DNA of 64,000 nucleotides. Origin: Flavobacterium sp. 102 (GTDB lineage: Bacteria > Bacteroidota > Bacteroidia > Flavobacteriales > Flavobacteriaceae). Location of the stretch: assembly GCF_003634615.1 (NCBI RefSeq), contig NZ_RBKX01000001.1, positions 2,976,001 to 3,040,000 on the forward strand, given 5' to 3'. Below the pieces are notes generated by a model that did no database searches, was not told where the DNA came from, and saw nothing but the letters and a program-made list of their open reading frames with translations. The translations under genes were made by a program, and so were the position numbers. Below, piece after piece: positions 34,650 to 42,837 of the stretch. The number at the start of each line of letters is the position of its first letter. Position 1 is the first letter of the stretch.

Positions 34650-35273
34650 CTAACGTTTGTCTTTAGTATTGTTGTCGTAAGCTATTAAATTGAATAGTTC
34701 CCGCATTCTGCTTCTTACTCTCTTGCCGTAATGGGTTTCAATTTCTGATGCTGATAGATTTGTAGTGATGTGCGTTGGAATTTTTTTTGCAATAAAAATA
34801 TCATAGCGACTTAATAGTATTTCTGCCATCACGTTACATTCGTTACCGTAGTATTTTAAGTTGTTCTCTGTTCCTAAATCGTCAAAACAGATTATTTTAG
34901 GTTCTGACTCATATAATTTTCCCTTGCTGTATTTGTGTATGATTTGGTAGCCGTCTTGAATGAATTCGAAGCTTATTTCCCGGCACGGTTTCACGAAAAA
35001 TTTGTGTTCTGCAGGTGTTAGGTATTTCATGATGCTCATTAGTGTCGTTTTGCCGCAGCCGATAGGTCCAGAAAGTAGAATTCCTTTATTGATACTGATG
35101 TTGTATTGAAAACATGATGCCTCGTCCTTGAGAAAATAAGCGATGAGTTTGTATATGATTGGGTAATCGATTTCAAGGATTTTGAAATGATTGCCGTATA
35201 ATTCGATGCCTTTCTGTTCTAACCAAGTAACTATTTCGTGATAGTTGTAATGGGTTTTTATTTCTGTTTCCAT
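34650..35273 (-). CDS. DnaC/IstB-like AAA+ ATPase of a mobile element
   Basis: This 207-residue ATPase has Walker A (LLSGPIGCGKTTLMSI), Walker B (KIICFDDLGTENN) and the closing sensor segment (HYGKRVRSRMRELFNLIAYD) typical of helicase-loader ATPases. The THITTNLSASEIETHYG segment also fits. These proteins serve replication or mobilisation of Bacteroidota integrative elements. It lies 106 bases after the 274-residue HTH protein, separated by a dispersed repeat. Confidence 0.85.
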   Translation of the reverse strand: METEIKTHYNYHEIVTWLEQKGIELYGNHFKILEIDYPIIYKLIAYFLKDEASCFQYNISINKGILLSGPIGCGKTTLMSIMKYLTPAEHKFFVKPCREISFEFIQDGYQIIHKYSKGKLYESEPKIICFDDLGTENNLKYYGNECNVMAEILLSRYDIFIAKKIPTHITTNLSASEIETHYGKRVRSRMRELFNLIAYDNNTKDKR

Positions 35274-35284
35274 AGTTTAGTGTT

Positions 35285-35352
35285 TTACCGCAAAGTGCGC
35301 GAAGTTTTGACGCAAGGTTCGCAAAGTCCTTCGACAGGCTCAGGATGACAGT
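35285..35352. repeat. Dispersed repeats of Bacteroidota (two types)
   Basis: In minus orientation the segment contains CTGTCATCCTGAGCCTGTC, the start of a widely dispersed repeat, and then the TTTGCGAACCTTGCG and TTTGCGGTAAAA type repeat. Both occur in many copies in Bacteroidota genomes. They sit between two element genes and produce a spurious small open frame. Confidence 0.6.
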
Positions 35353-35378
35353 TTGAGAGAAGCTGAAACAAGTTCAGC

Positions 35379-36203
35379 TTAAAGTGGCTCTGAGTAATCT
35401 TTGTTTGCTGAGGTGTCGAGTTGTTTTGTTCTATCTGTTCGTTCATTTGAAATGAATTTTGGGGCGTTAAACATCCAGTTATTGGCTGCTGCTTTCCAGT
35501 CAACCATTGGTATTTTTCCACCGACTAGCCAGCCGATGCTTGAAAAGTAGTTGTAGAATTTTTGGGCTTCCATTTCCGGAAAGTTTTGCTCTAAGAAATA
35601 GGATCTAACTTCTTCAATTTTTGGAACAATTTCTTTTTCTTCTTTTTTAGCGGAACTTTTTTCTTCTTTTAAATCTTTTTCATTTTTAAAAATAGAATCA
35701 TCATTTTCATTTTTTTTGGATTGCTCGCCCAAGTTTAAACTGTTTGAATTGTTTAAATTGTTTGTAATGTTTGTATTGTTTATATAAGGTACTACGACTT
35801 GTTCATCAACCTGTTCAGTACTTGTTTCAGAACCAGTACAGGACTTGTTCAATAGTTGTTCATTGACTGGTTTAAAATTTGAACTAGCACTTTTAGGTAA
35901 AGGCTTTAGATCATCTGAAAAATTGAATAAAAAAACATGACTTCCTTTGAATGGATTGTATGAGGGTTCGTATTTGATATAGCCCTGCGCATGCAAAGCT
36001 TTGAGGCATTTGTGGTACGTGGCTTTTGAACTAATCTTACTTATTCTCATTACTTCGTCACGCGAAATGCTTATCGGATTTTTAAACCGGTTGCAATTCC
36101 AGAACTGAAACAACGACATGTATAGACTTACGTGGGTTGGATTCAAAGCTCTGTCTTTGGCCACCTTATCAAAAAAGCCTGTGAGGTGCTTTATGTAATT
36201 CAT
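35379..36203 (-). CDS. Mobile-element HTH protein (replication-type)
   Basis: This 274-residue protein begins with YIKHLTGFFDKVAKDRALNP and THVSLYMSLFQFWNCNRFKN, then ISISRDEVMRISKISSKATY, a winged HTH typical of replication or DnaD-like proteins of Bacteroidota integrative elements. The second half is a Glu/Lys/Ser-rich linker (NENDDSIFKNEKDLKEEKSS) and a conserved C-terminal helix (NWMFNAPKF). It is 8 bases downstream of the excisionase gene. Confidence 0.8.
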   Translation of the reverse strand: MNYIKHLTGFFDKVAKDRALNPTHVSLYMSLFQFWNCNRFKNPISISRDEVMRISKISSKATYHKCLKALHAQGYIKYEPSYNPFKGSHVFLFNFSDDLKPLPKSASSNFKPVNEQLLNKSCTGSETSTEQVDEQVVVPYINNTNITNNLNNSNSLNLGEQSKKNENDDSIFKNEKDLKEEKSSAKKEEKEIVPKIEEVRSYFLEQNFPEMEAQKFYNYFSSIGWLVGGKIPMVDWKAAANNWMFNAPKFISNERTDRTKQLDTSANKDYSEPL

Positions 36204-36211
36204 GATTTGAA

Positions 36212-36505
36212 TTACTTTGAGTTAAAAAGTGTTCTTTCTGAACTTACCTTATTGTCATCGAGTAATTTTTCAATATCCTTGTGTGCATAATAGATTATGC
36301 CTCCAATTTTAGTGTACGACAAGGTTTTGTTAATGCGCAAGGTTTGTAGAGTTCCCGGAGAGATATTGAGAAGTTTGCGAACCTCTTTTGATTTCAACCA
36401 TTGTTTTGTTTGTTCGGTTTTGCCTTGGATGATTTCTCTAATATCATTCAAAAGTAATGTGCGGAAATCGTTTAGATCTTCCTTAGTTAGAATTTCAACT
36501 GCCAT
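36212..36505 (-). CDS. Excisionase-like HTH protein
   Basis: This 97-residue HTH_17-type protein has KQWLKSKEVRKLLNISPGTL, QTLRINKTLSYTKIGGIIYY and an AHKDIEKLL tail, the second such protein in the window (the other is at 4576-4851). It is first in the operon with the 274 aa HTH protein and the DnaC-like ATPase. The set looks like the core of an integrative or mobilizable element whose integrase has decayed (33.3-33.6 kb). Confidence 0.85.
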   Translation of the reverse strand: MAVEILTKEDLNDFRTLLLNDIREIIQGKTEQTKQWLKSKEVRKLLNISPGTLQTLRINKTLSYTKIGGIIYYAHKDIEKLLDDNKVSSERTLFNSK

Positions 36506-36600
36506 AATTTATGTTTTACATTGTTATGGCACAAAATTGTATGATTTGGGAATTTTTATTTCACAAGTCAATCACAAGTTGTGAAAGAAAAAAATAAAAT

Positions 36601-38340
36601 TTATTCGAAATTACTTGCTGTCATTGACTTTTTCAATTTGTAAATAAAATAAGTTGGTGTAATTCCCGTTCGGACTTTGAATGCCCGAGTGAAGTTTTGG
36701 GTGGAACCGAAACCGGCTTCTTCTCCTAATGCTTTGTTAGTGTAGTTGCGGTACTTGCTTTCTTTTTTTAGGATATCAATTATGTAATCTATTTTTAAAT
36801 CGGTTATGTATTCGATGGTGCCTTTTCCGCGGTGTTTGGCAATAATCTTGGTCACATATTTTGTATTTGTATTTAGTAACGAAGCCATTTTTACCAGTGT
36901 CATGTCTTTTTCTAAATACTTTTTAGTTCCTTCAAACTTGTCAAGCTTTTTGAGAATACCGGCTTCAATATCCGGGCTTATTTCCTGAGTTGTTTGTTTA
37001 TTGTTGGTTTCCGGAATTAGCGAATTGTTTACTTCCTGTTTTGTGGTCACCTCCAATACCATTACCTCTTTAGAAATATCAAGAGTTCTTGGTTGGGCGG
37101 TATCGCGTTTCATTACTTCTTCAAAGAGCCTTTTGTTTTTGAAATGCCTATAAATTAAATAGATTATAGCAAGCGCCATTAGGAAAATGATACTAAAACC
37201 GATCACCGTTCGGAATGTCATTGCATTTTCGATATCCTGTTTTGATTTTAGTAATTCTTTTGTGTCATATTCCTTGACTATTTTTCTCAACAGATATTTA
37301 TAGTTCTGACTAAGTACATTATCAACTTTTAGCAACTGGTTGATGTAATATAATTGGGACTTAGTGTCTCCCTGGTTTTTATAGTAATCTATCAGTAATT
37401 CATAGTTTTCTCGTAAATCGGGACGAATGTATTTTTGCTGCTCAAATGCTTTATCGACTTTTTTAAAATATTCAATTGCCTTTTCTTGTTCCTTAAGAGA
37501 CCAAAAGCACTTGCCTAAATAAAAATATGCGACTGTCTCATTGGCAAAGTCTTTATTACTTTGCATACTTGGTATAGTACTATTCAAATCTTTGATTGCC
37601 TTGCTATAATTATTCTTGAAGTATTGATTAATTCCTTCGGAATGTATAAAGTAGGATTCCATATCAAGGTTTTCCAGCTTTCGTCCTTCATTAATTCCTA
37701 ATTGATTTGTGGCTGAACTTAAGTCATACTTACCAATTTTGCTGTAGCACACGCCTAATCCATGAATGGAGTTGAGATAGGCGCGGTCATTTTCTTCCTT
37801 AAAATAGTTAATGCATTCCCGAAATAGGCTTATTGCTTCATCATAGAATCCTAAGTAGTATTTGGTCTGAGCAATACCAAATTTTACTTTATAAATGGAA
37901 TAGCTGTCATCTGTTTTAGAAATATGCTCGTCAGCCAATAAAAAATTGTCTAAGGCATTTTTATTATCCTTTTGTCCATAATAAACTGTCGCTTTAGTCA
38001 TATAAGCTGAGCCAATCGTGACTTCGTCTTTTGTTTGCTTTGCTGCAATAAGCATACTGTCTGCATAGGAACCCCAAGATTTTTTTTCAGAAAGATATAA
38101 TACCGATTTATATGCCAATACCATTTGCCCAAAGTCAGCATCTGCCTTTGACTTTCTTAGCCAAGTTTGAGCATATAGCCATGACTTGATTTTATCATTT
38201 TTATATTTTAAAGTGGCATTACTTAGGTAATTGTAATTCTTAACTAATAGGCTGTCTGGAATTTTGCTAACCGTCAGCTGCGCCTTCACATGATGTGAAA
38301 GCAATAGCAATAAAATGGGCAAGTATTTTTTTTGAATCAT
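36601..38340 (-). CDS. TPR-sensor membrane regulator with AraC-type HTH
   Basis: The start is set at ATG 38340 (MIQKKYLPILLLLLSHHVKA), which begins a signal peptide. The protein is a hybrid sensor-regulator: periplasmic TPR repeats (for example AIEYFKKVDKAFEQQKYIRP), one membrane helix (TVIGFSIIFLMALAIIYLIY), then an intracellular AraC double HTH (MTLVKMASLLNTNTKYVTKI and NKALGEEAGFGSTQNFTRAF). It resembles the TPR-containing HTH regulators of Flavobacteriia that sense nutrients or peptides. It is divergent from the lipoprotein gene. The twin-box promoters at 38526-38605 and 40399-40477 are its most likely targets. Confidence 0.9.
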   Translation of the reverse strand: MIQKKYLPILLLLLSHHVKAQLTVSKIPDSLLVKNYNYLSNATLKYKNDKIKSWLYAQTWLRKSKADADFGQMVLAYKSVLYLSEKKSWGSYADSMLIAAKQTKDEVTIGSAYMTKATVYYGQKDNKNALDNFLLADEHISKTDDSYSIYKVKFGIAQTKYYLGFYDEAISLFRECINYFKEENDRAYLNSIHGLGVCYSKIGKYDLSSATNQLGINEGRKLENLDMESYFIHSEGINQYFKNNYSKAIKDLNSTIPSMQSNKDFANETVAYFYLGKCFWSLKEQEKAIEYFKKVDKAFEQQKYIRPDLRENYELLIDYYKNQGDTKSQLYYINQLLKVDNVLSQNYKYLLRKIVKEYDTKELLKSKQDIENAMTFRTVIGFSIIFLMALAIIYLIYRHFKNKRLFEEVMKRDTAQPRTLDISKEVMVLEVTTKQEVNNSLIPETNNKQTTQEISPDIEAGILKKLDKFEGTKKYLEKDMTLVKMASLLNTNTKYVTKIIAKHRGKGTIEYITDLKIDYIIDILKKESKYRNYTNKALGEEAGFGSTQNFTRAFKVRTGITPTYFIYKLKKSMTASNFE

Positions 38341-38525
38341 TTTAAGGAATTGGAACTTAAACAATTAAAAAACACAAAAATAATGCGTCTTGAGGTCTAT
38401 TTATTGCGAATAAATGTAAAAAAAATATTCTAAAACTGTACGAAATATAGTCGCAAATTGAGAATTATACTGATTGGTATGTAAGTCTCTGAACCGTCGT
38501 TCCTTATTTAAAAATCTGAAGTGTT

Positions 38526-38605
38526 CCATTCGGGAATGATACATTTTTGATTCCCGAATGGTGTAGTTAATGACTTGTGGAGCGTAAAAATGCCCATTAG
38601 TTTTG
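38526..38605 (+). promoter_or_regulatory. Activator-type promoter of the lipoprotein gene with twin boxes
   Basis: CCATTCGGGAAT (38526-38537) and ATTCCCGAATGG (38550-38561) form a perfect 12 bp inverted repeat; their ATTCSSGAAT cores have centres 22 bp apart. Then TTG (38575-38577), 20 bases, TAGTTTTG (38598-38605) make a perfect flavobacterial promoter. The nearer box centre is 21.5 bp from the TTG centre. The rteC promoter has the same geometry. Confidence 0.7.
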
Positions 38606-38719
38606 CCCTGAATTCAAATGGTTTTGTTATGAGCAAAATCGAACCACTGTTCAGATTACCCCGGGCGAAATGAACTGATGAAAAAAAAGTAATCAGTAAC
38701 ATTTAACACATTAACAACC

Positions 38720-39436
38720 ATGAAAACATTATATTCATGTTTGATCATTTTGGCTTTTTTTATTTCTTGTGATAATGCCTCTGACATTACAAAGGCTGCT
38801 ACAAGCAGTAGTGAATTATTCAGTAGAACAGCAACCGAACTTCCGGGTAATGCCGCTAATCCTTATGATGATGCTGGTTGGATTCACAACGAAATTTTTG
38901 AATCGTATTATGAAAGCGGTAATAAGCCCACGACATTGTCAGGGATTATTACCAAAGTTGAAACCTTAGCCGATGCCAATACCGGATTTCAGCCGCTAAA
39001 GACGACCTCTTATCACCCAGTTTCTGTAACAAGGATTCAGTATCTTTTGGATCATAAAAACACTTGTGTAGCCGAAGTTCTTTCAGCTTCGAGTATGTCA
39101 TCAAGAGCAAAATTAAGCTTCAGCTCTTTTATTAATTCATTGGTTGTTGTCTTTGATACCGAGACCAATTGTGACGTTCTTTATCAGTTTGTAGTTGATT
39201 ATGAAAAAGAAATTCTCAACGATACACTACTCACTGCAAAAGATAAACAGATTATTTTGACTACCACATCGATTGCAAGGCATTCGGCTTATTTAGCTAA
39301 AAAGAAACCTAAGAAGAATACTGACCCTGATTGGACAATCCTCATAGTTAATGTAATTGGAGCAGTTTATGGAGCAGAATTTGGAACTGCTGAGAGTTTA
39401 GTAGAAGGCTTGGTTTGTGGTATAGCAACAAATTAG
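38720..39436 (+). CDS. Hypothetical lipoprotein, 238 aa
   Basis: The protein has a lipobox (LIILAFFISCDNAS), so it is exported and lipid-anchored. The mature part has no domain I recognise. Notable stretches are NPYDDAGWIHNEIFESYYES and a hydrophobic, Gly/Ala-rich C-terminus (WTILIVNVIGAVYGAEFGTA, then ESLVEGLVCGIATN) that could insert in a membrane. The promoter carries the twin boxes shared with rteC. It is divergent from the TPR-AraC regulator and convergent with rteC. Confidence 0.75.
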   Translation: MKTLYSCLIILAFFISCDNASDITKAATSSSELFSRTATELPGNAANPYDDAGWIHNEIFESYYESGNKPTTLSGIITKVETLADANTGFQPLKTTSYHPVSVTRIQYLLDHKNTCVAEVLSASSMSSRAKLSFSSFINSLVVVFDTETNCDVLYQFVVDYEKEILNDTLLTAKDKQIILTTTSIARHSAYLAKKKPKKNTDPDWTILIVNVIGAVYGAEFGTAESLVEGLVCGIATN

Positions 39437-39445
39437 AAGCAAAGT

Positions 39446-39472
39446 TCTCGATACATCCCGATTGTATCGAGA
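39446..39472. repeat. Short inverted repeat (TCTCGATAC arms)
   Basis: TCTCGATAC (39446-39454), nine bases, GTATCGAGA (39464-39472). The arms are perfect. Similar TCTCGATAC...GTATCGAGA elements are dispersed in Flavobacterium intergenic regions. It precedes the terminator at 39496. Confidence 0.5.
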
Positions 39473-39495
39473 TACTAGAACTGACGTTTTAAGAG

Positions 39496-39524
39496 TAAGG
39501 GCTGTCGAGATATGGCAGCCCTTA
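39496..39524. terminator. Convergent terminator
   Basis: TAAGGGCTG, eleven bases, CAGCCCTTA. The stem is perfect and is followed by AT-rich DNA. It separates the convergent lipoprotein and rteC genes. Confidence 0.8.
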
Positions 39525-40370
39525 TTAATTTTCGTCGGCATCATCCATGCGAAGTATTAGTTTTTCTTTTAGGACATTTAGGAACTTGGTTCTTTCGGAT
39601 TTTCTGGTGCGGATTTCAAGAAACGTTCTGTTGAATTGTCCGAGGTCAACACCAAAGGCAGCTTCGAAAAATGTGGTAACTTCTTTGAGTTCTGATGCAC
39701 CGTTATTGAAAACGCCTTCAGTGTGCAATGCATATATCAGTTCGACTAAAGCTACTTTTGAACCGGTCCATTTTTGTGTTTTGCGTAAAGGTATCGTAAC
39801 TGTGTTAGGATTCTCCTTGTTTTCCAATTTGGAAATCTCTGTTTCTAAGTAGATTTTAATCCTATCGTTTGCTAAAATCCTCGCTACTTTATAATCGTGT
39901 GAAGTAGAAAATCGATGGTCTGCCTGAAAGTAAAAGCTATCGAGTGTATGCCGAACATCGTGTTTGCCGCGAATGAAATATTTGTTGTCGAGGTTGCGGT
40001 TGCCCGTGCGGTAGTATTTGTAGAACTCAGCATTTTCGGTGAAGTAGGTTTCTAGTTTTATTACTTCGGCATTGTAGTATTTGCGGATTGCTTTTTTAGA
40101 ACCGAAAGGTTTGTTGGTCTCTATATTATAGATGTCATTGTAGTAAATCAGTTTGGCCGCAAATTGCGGTTTTATATTCCTGAAAAAATCAATCTCTTCT
40201 GATTTGTTTTTGAATTGGTGGTTTAAAAACGCAGTTTTTAATTTTTCCAGTATTGTAATTAGTCGCTTTATTGCTTGCTCCGCATAGAGAATTGGTTCTT
40301 CCGTTTCAGAATGGATGCTTTTTAATTGATGCTCTAATTCAGATAGTAAGGATTCAGAAAACAATTTCAT
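39525..40370 (-). CDS. rteC: RteC family regulator
   Basis: This 281-residue protein matches RteC, the activator of excision and transfer in Bacteroides conjugative transposons. Clear pieces are IRKYYNAEVIKLETYFTENA, NRNLDNKYFIRGKHDVRHTL and the C-terminal KWTGSKVALVELIYALHTEG, ELKEVTTFFEAAFGVDLGQF and NRTFLEIRTRKSERTKFLNV. No two-component RteAB and no transfer operon occur nearby, so its original target seems lost or lies outside the window. Its promoter carries twin ATTCCCGAAT boxes. Confidence 0.9.
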   Translation of the reverse strand: MKLFSESLLSELEHQLKSIHSETEEPILYAEQAIKRLITILEKLKTAFLNHQFKNKSEEIDFFRNIKPQFAAKLIYYNDIYNIETNKPFGSKKAIRKYYNAEVIKLETYFTENAEFYKYYRTGNRNLDNKYFIRGKHDVRHTLDSFYFQADHRFSTSHDYKVARILANDRIKIYLETEISKLENKENPNTVTIPLRKTQKWTGSKVALVELIYALHTEGVFNNGASELKEVTTFFEAAFGVDLGQFNRTFLEIRTRKSERTKFLNVLKEKLILRMDDADEN

Positions 40371-40398
40371 TTGCCGGCAGTTTGTTGGTTGGTATGGG

Positions 40399-40477
40399 CA
40401 AATCTATTGGAGTGCTGTATTGAGTGCAAATGGTGTGGTGTGTAATTCCCGAATTGAATACTCCGAATTCCCGAATT
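40399..40477 (-). promoter_or_regulatory. Activator-type promoter of rteC with twin boxes
   Basis: AATTCCCGAATT occurs twice in direct order (40444-40455 and 40466-40477), centres 22 bp apart. On the minus strand, TTG (40429-40427), 20 bases, TAGATTTG (40406-40399) form a perfect promoter. The nearer box centre is 21.5 bp from the TTG centre, exactly as at the lipoprotein promoter. Confidence 0.7.
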
Positions 40478-40642
40478 GCAATATATGTTCTAGAAAAAAA
40501 TATTACTTGAGACAATAATTGATACCGAATGTATACTGGGCATTTATTCCGCTATCGAACCATGTAATTAAATCTGCGGTATTGGTTTTCCTCTTAATTT
40601 TAAATTCTTAATATCAAATGTAATTAATTAAAACCTATAAAA

Positions 40643-40828
40643 ATGATTGTTATTCTTCCGTCTGCACTATTATTTGTTCTGTTTATATATCTCTTTTTTA
40701 GGGAAATAAAACTTGAACGTAAAAGGTTTCTTGAAGCTGACCGATTAGGAGATGAACATATTTTAAGGGAAGTTGAGCGGTTTTTGAAAAAGGTTAATTG
40801 TAATAAATTAAACAATTTTATTAGCTAA
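40643..40828 (+). CDS. Small single-pass membrane protein, 61 aa (uncertain)
   Basis: One N-terminal membrane helix (VILPSALLFVLFIYLFF) is followed by a charged tail (REIKLERKRFLEADRLGDEH). The frame starts with ATG in an AT-rich leader and is on the opposite strand from its neighbours. It could be real (a small membrane or leader protein) or a chance frame. No family is recognised. Confidence 0.35.
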   Translation: MIVILPSALLFVLFIYLFFREIKLERKRFLEADRLGDEHILREVERFLKKVNCNKLNNFIS

Positions 40829-40834
40829 AGACTA

Positions 40835-41824
40835 TCAAGTTGTTGTTTGCCTGTCGATTTTCCAGCTTACCATTTTTAGTCTTTCATTCACTTTGTTTAA
40901 ACTTTCCAAAATCTGTTCTTCGGTAGGCAGTTCGCCGTATACTAAGTCTTTAAAAGTTGTATTGTATGTATTCCGCATCTGACTCCATGTGTTTTCAATA
41001 TCTGCATAAATCATAGCTGTTGCAGGATGATTATCGAGCCAACCGTTATTGCTCTTAAAACTTATGACATCATCATTGGCAACTATGAGTAATAGTTTAT
41101 CAAAACCTGGGGAATTAAAAAAAGCATTAACTTCCTTGTTTTCCAATAATTTATGAATATCATAGATATGACGGATTTTGTTATTCAAATCGGTAATAGG
41201 ATCTTCGGTAAATGAAAATCGCATTAAGCTCATTATTTTTTCACAAAGTGTACGCTCTAAACTAAGTACGAGGACTTCAAATGCGTTGAGGTTGTATTCT
41301 TCGATTAGCGCTTCCTGATTATTAGCTTTCATCATTTCGGCTACAAAAGATGTAACCATTGCGTTAGTATATGGTTCAAAACTTCCTAACCAAGTTGATT
41401 CTACTATAATGATATCACGAACCTGACCAAAGTCGCCTTCAAAGGTTTTTTCGTAGCTATGAGCTGTTTTTCGAATCATTCCCATTTTGTTTGTAATTCC
41501 TTCGACTTCAATCTCGGGCAAAATTTCGGCAACAACATTTGAAATTTTCTTGATTTTTGCTTTTAACTGATTCCCCGTTTCTTGTTCATTTCTGAGAATG
41601 ACCATATCAATATCTTCTGAAAAGCGTTCAATTATTTTGTAGCATTTTGACAATGCTGTTCCTCCTTTAAAGACTGCTTCTTTTCCTATATTTGAAGTAA
41701 AAATGCGGTTTAAGGCCAGTGTTACCCAATAATCTTTTTCAACATAGATTTCCTTAATTCCTTTTTGTTGCGCTGTTGCCAGTATCGCATCATTGTATAG
41801 TTCTTTGTTTTCGTGTAGTGTCAT
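40835..41824 (-). CDS. AbiEii/AbiGii-type nucleotidyltransferase toxin
   Basis: This 329-residue protein is the toxin of a type IV abortive-infection pair. The nucleotidyltransferase core is clear: VFKGGTALSKCYKIIERFSE followed by DIDMVI. The GG-T-A-L-S and S-E-D-I-D motifs are intact. Family toxins transfer nucleotides to tRNA or other RNA and arrest growth on phage infection. The start codon overlaps the antitoxin stop by 4 bases, a typical coupled arrangement. Confidence 0.93.
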   Translation of the reverse strand: MTLHENKELYNDAILATAQQKGIKEIYVEKDYWVTLALNRIFTSNIGKEAVFKGGTALSKCYKIIERFSEDIDMVILRNEQETGNQLKAKIKKISNVVAEILPEIEVEGITNKMGMIRKTAHSYEKTFEGDFGQVRDIIIVESTWLGSFEPYTNAMVTSFVAEMMKANNQEALIEEYNLNAFEVLVLSLERTLCEKIMSLMRFSFTEDPITDLNNKIRHIYDIHKLLENKEVNAFFNSPGFDKLLLIVANDDVISFKSNNGWLDNHPATAMIYADIENTWSQMRNTYNTTFKDLVYGELPTEEQILESLNKVNERLKMVSWKIDRQTTT

Positions 41825-42546
41825 ACTATGTTCCAGTTTTTAGCATTGGGTAAAATATCCTCTGTAATTTTGTATTCATATTGTGAAAGTGGATTAAGAC
41901 TTTTTTTTAATGGCTTTATTTCGTCATTATCCATAAAAACTTCGACTATTGCTCCTAAAATTGCACGAACCCTTGGAGGGTATTTCAAGGCATACTTTAA
42001 CAGTAATTTTTTATCTTTATTATCCCATTTTTTTATCTCATTTGCCAAAAGTAACAGCCCTGACCTTTTATCCATATCGGGGATTTGTTTGAAATCTTTC
42101 AGTGCATCTAAAATTTCTAATAAATAGTAATTTTTATCCGAAACATCAATATAACTTTTTACCGGTTTTCCTTTTAAACTACCGATTGATGCAGAAATTC
42201 GTTTGTCGCGGCTGGCAATTTTAATGACTTTAGGTATTTGTGTTGTTAAACCAAGCCTATTGTATAAACTTACTCCTGTTATGTAGGCAATTCTTTTATC
42301 ATTTTCGAATAGATAGTTTTTTAAAAGTTCTTCTTCTCTGGGCTTTAATTCGCCAAAAACGGTTTGCTTTGGTTTATAAAATACCCCAGTTGAAACTCGC
42401 TTCAACACGCCCTTTTTTATTAAACGCTCTAATGTTTTTGCAGTAGCCGCATACTCATCCGATTTAACAGAAAGCGTTTGATAAGTGAATGTAGTGCCTA
42501 TTGGCAGTTTCTTAACCTTGTCTTCTATTTTTTTTGAAATCGTCAT
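41821..42546 (-). CDS. AbiEi-type antitoxin (DUF6088)
   Basis: This 241-residue protein has an N-terminal winged HTH (KIEDKVKKLPIGTTFTYQTL, then VSTGVFYKPKQTVFGELKP) and a C-terminal domain with TGVSLYNRLGLTTQIPKVI. It matches the DUF6088/AbiEi antitoxins. AbiEi proteins repress their own promoter by binding inverted repeats; a perfect 10 bp inverted repeat overlaps the -33 of its promoter here. It precedes the AbiEii gene. Confidence 0.92.
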   Translation of the reverse strand: MTISKKIEDKVKKLPIGTTFTYQTLSVKSDEYAATAKTLERLIKKGVLKRVSTGVFYKPKQTVFGELKPREEELLKNYLFENDKRIAYITGVSLYNRLGLTTQIPKVIKIASRDKRISASIGSLKGKPVKSYIDVSDKNYYLLEILDALKDFKQIPDMDKRSGLLLLANEIKKWDNKDKKLLLKYALKYPPRVRAILGAIVEVFMDNDEIKPLKKSLNPLSQYEYKITEDILPNAKNWNIV

Positions 42547-42567
42547 GCTCTATCTTTTTATAGAAGA

Positions 42568-42623
42568 CAAACATACTATTATTTTTTTAAATTGTCAAGT
42601 AAACGAAGCAATATACTTGACAA
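42568..42623 (-). promoter_or_regulatory. AbiE promoter and AbiEi operator
   Basis: On the minus strand TTG (42598-42596), 20 bases, TATGTTTG (42575-42568) form a full flavobacterial promoter. TTGTCAAGTA (42592-42601), twelve bases, TACTTGACAA (42614-42623) is a perfect inverted repeat covering the -33. Transcription would start about 15 bases before the ATG at 42546. Confidence 0.75.
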
Positions 42624-42747
42624 AATGTTTGAATATGCTTTGTTTTACAGACTGTTACTAAACTATATTGGATACTATAGGCTTGACTTTGTCGAAAAAG
42701 GCAGCCTAACTTTACAGCAATTTATTAAAGTAATAAATTGTGCGAGC

Positions 42748-42786
42748 GATAGCGCTGTTGTTTTACAACAGCGCTATCAGTTTTTT
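42748..42786 (+). terminator. Strong hairpin, terminator-like on the plus strand
   Basis: GATAGCGCTGTTG (42748-42760), loop TTTTA, and the perfect complement (42766-42778) are followed by AGTTTTTT. The T-run is on the plus strand, although both flanking operons run on the minus strand. A small plus-strand transcript from the AbiE promoter region may end here. Confidence 0.6.
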
Positions 42787-42837
42787 GTAGTGGATTGTGG
42801 TAGTTTTAAACTTATAGTTGCGAAGGTGTAAAATAAT

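Noticed and set aside
35285..35521. Small frame over the dispersed repeat
   Set aside because: It is made by the repeat and overlaps the 3' end of the HTH gene.
33918..40370. A complete conjugative element
   Set aside because: No relaxase, coupling protein or transfer genes; the integrase is broken.
42592..42831. 79-codon plus-strand frame between AbiE and the next operon
   Set aside because: It contains the AbiE operator and a perfect terminator hairpin, so it is probably not coding.
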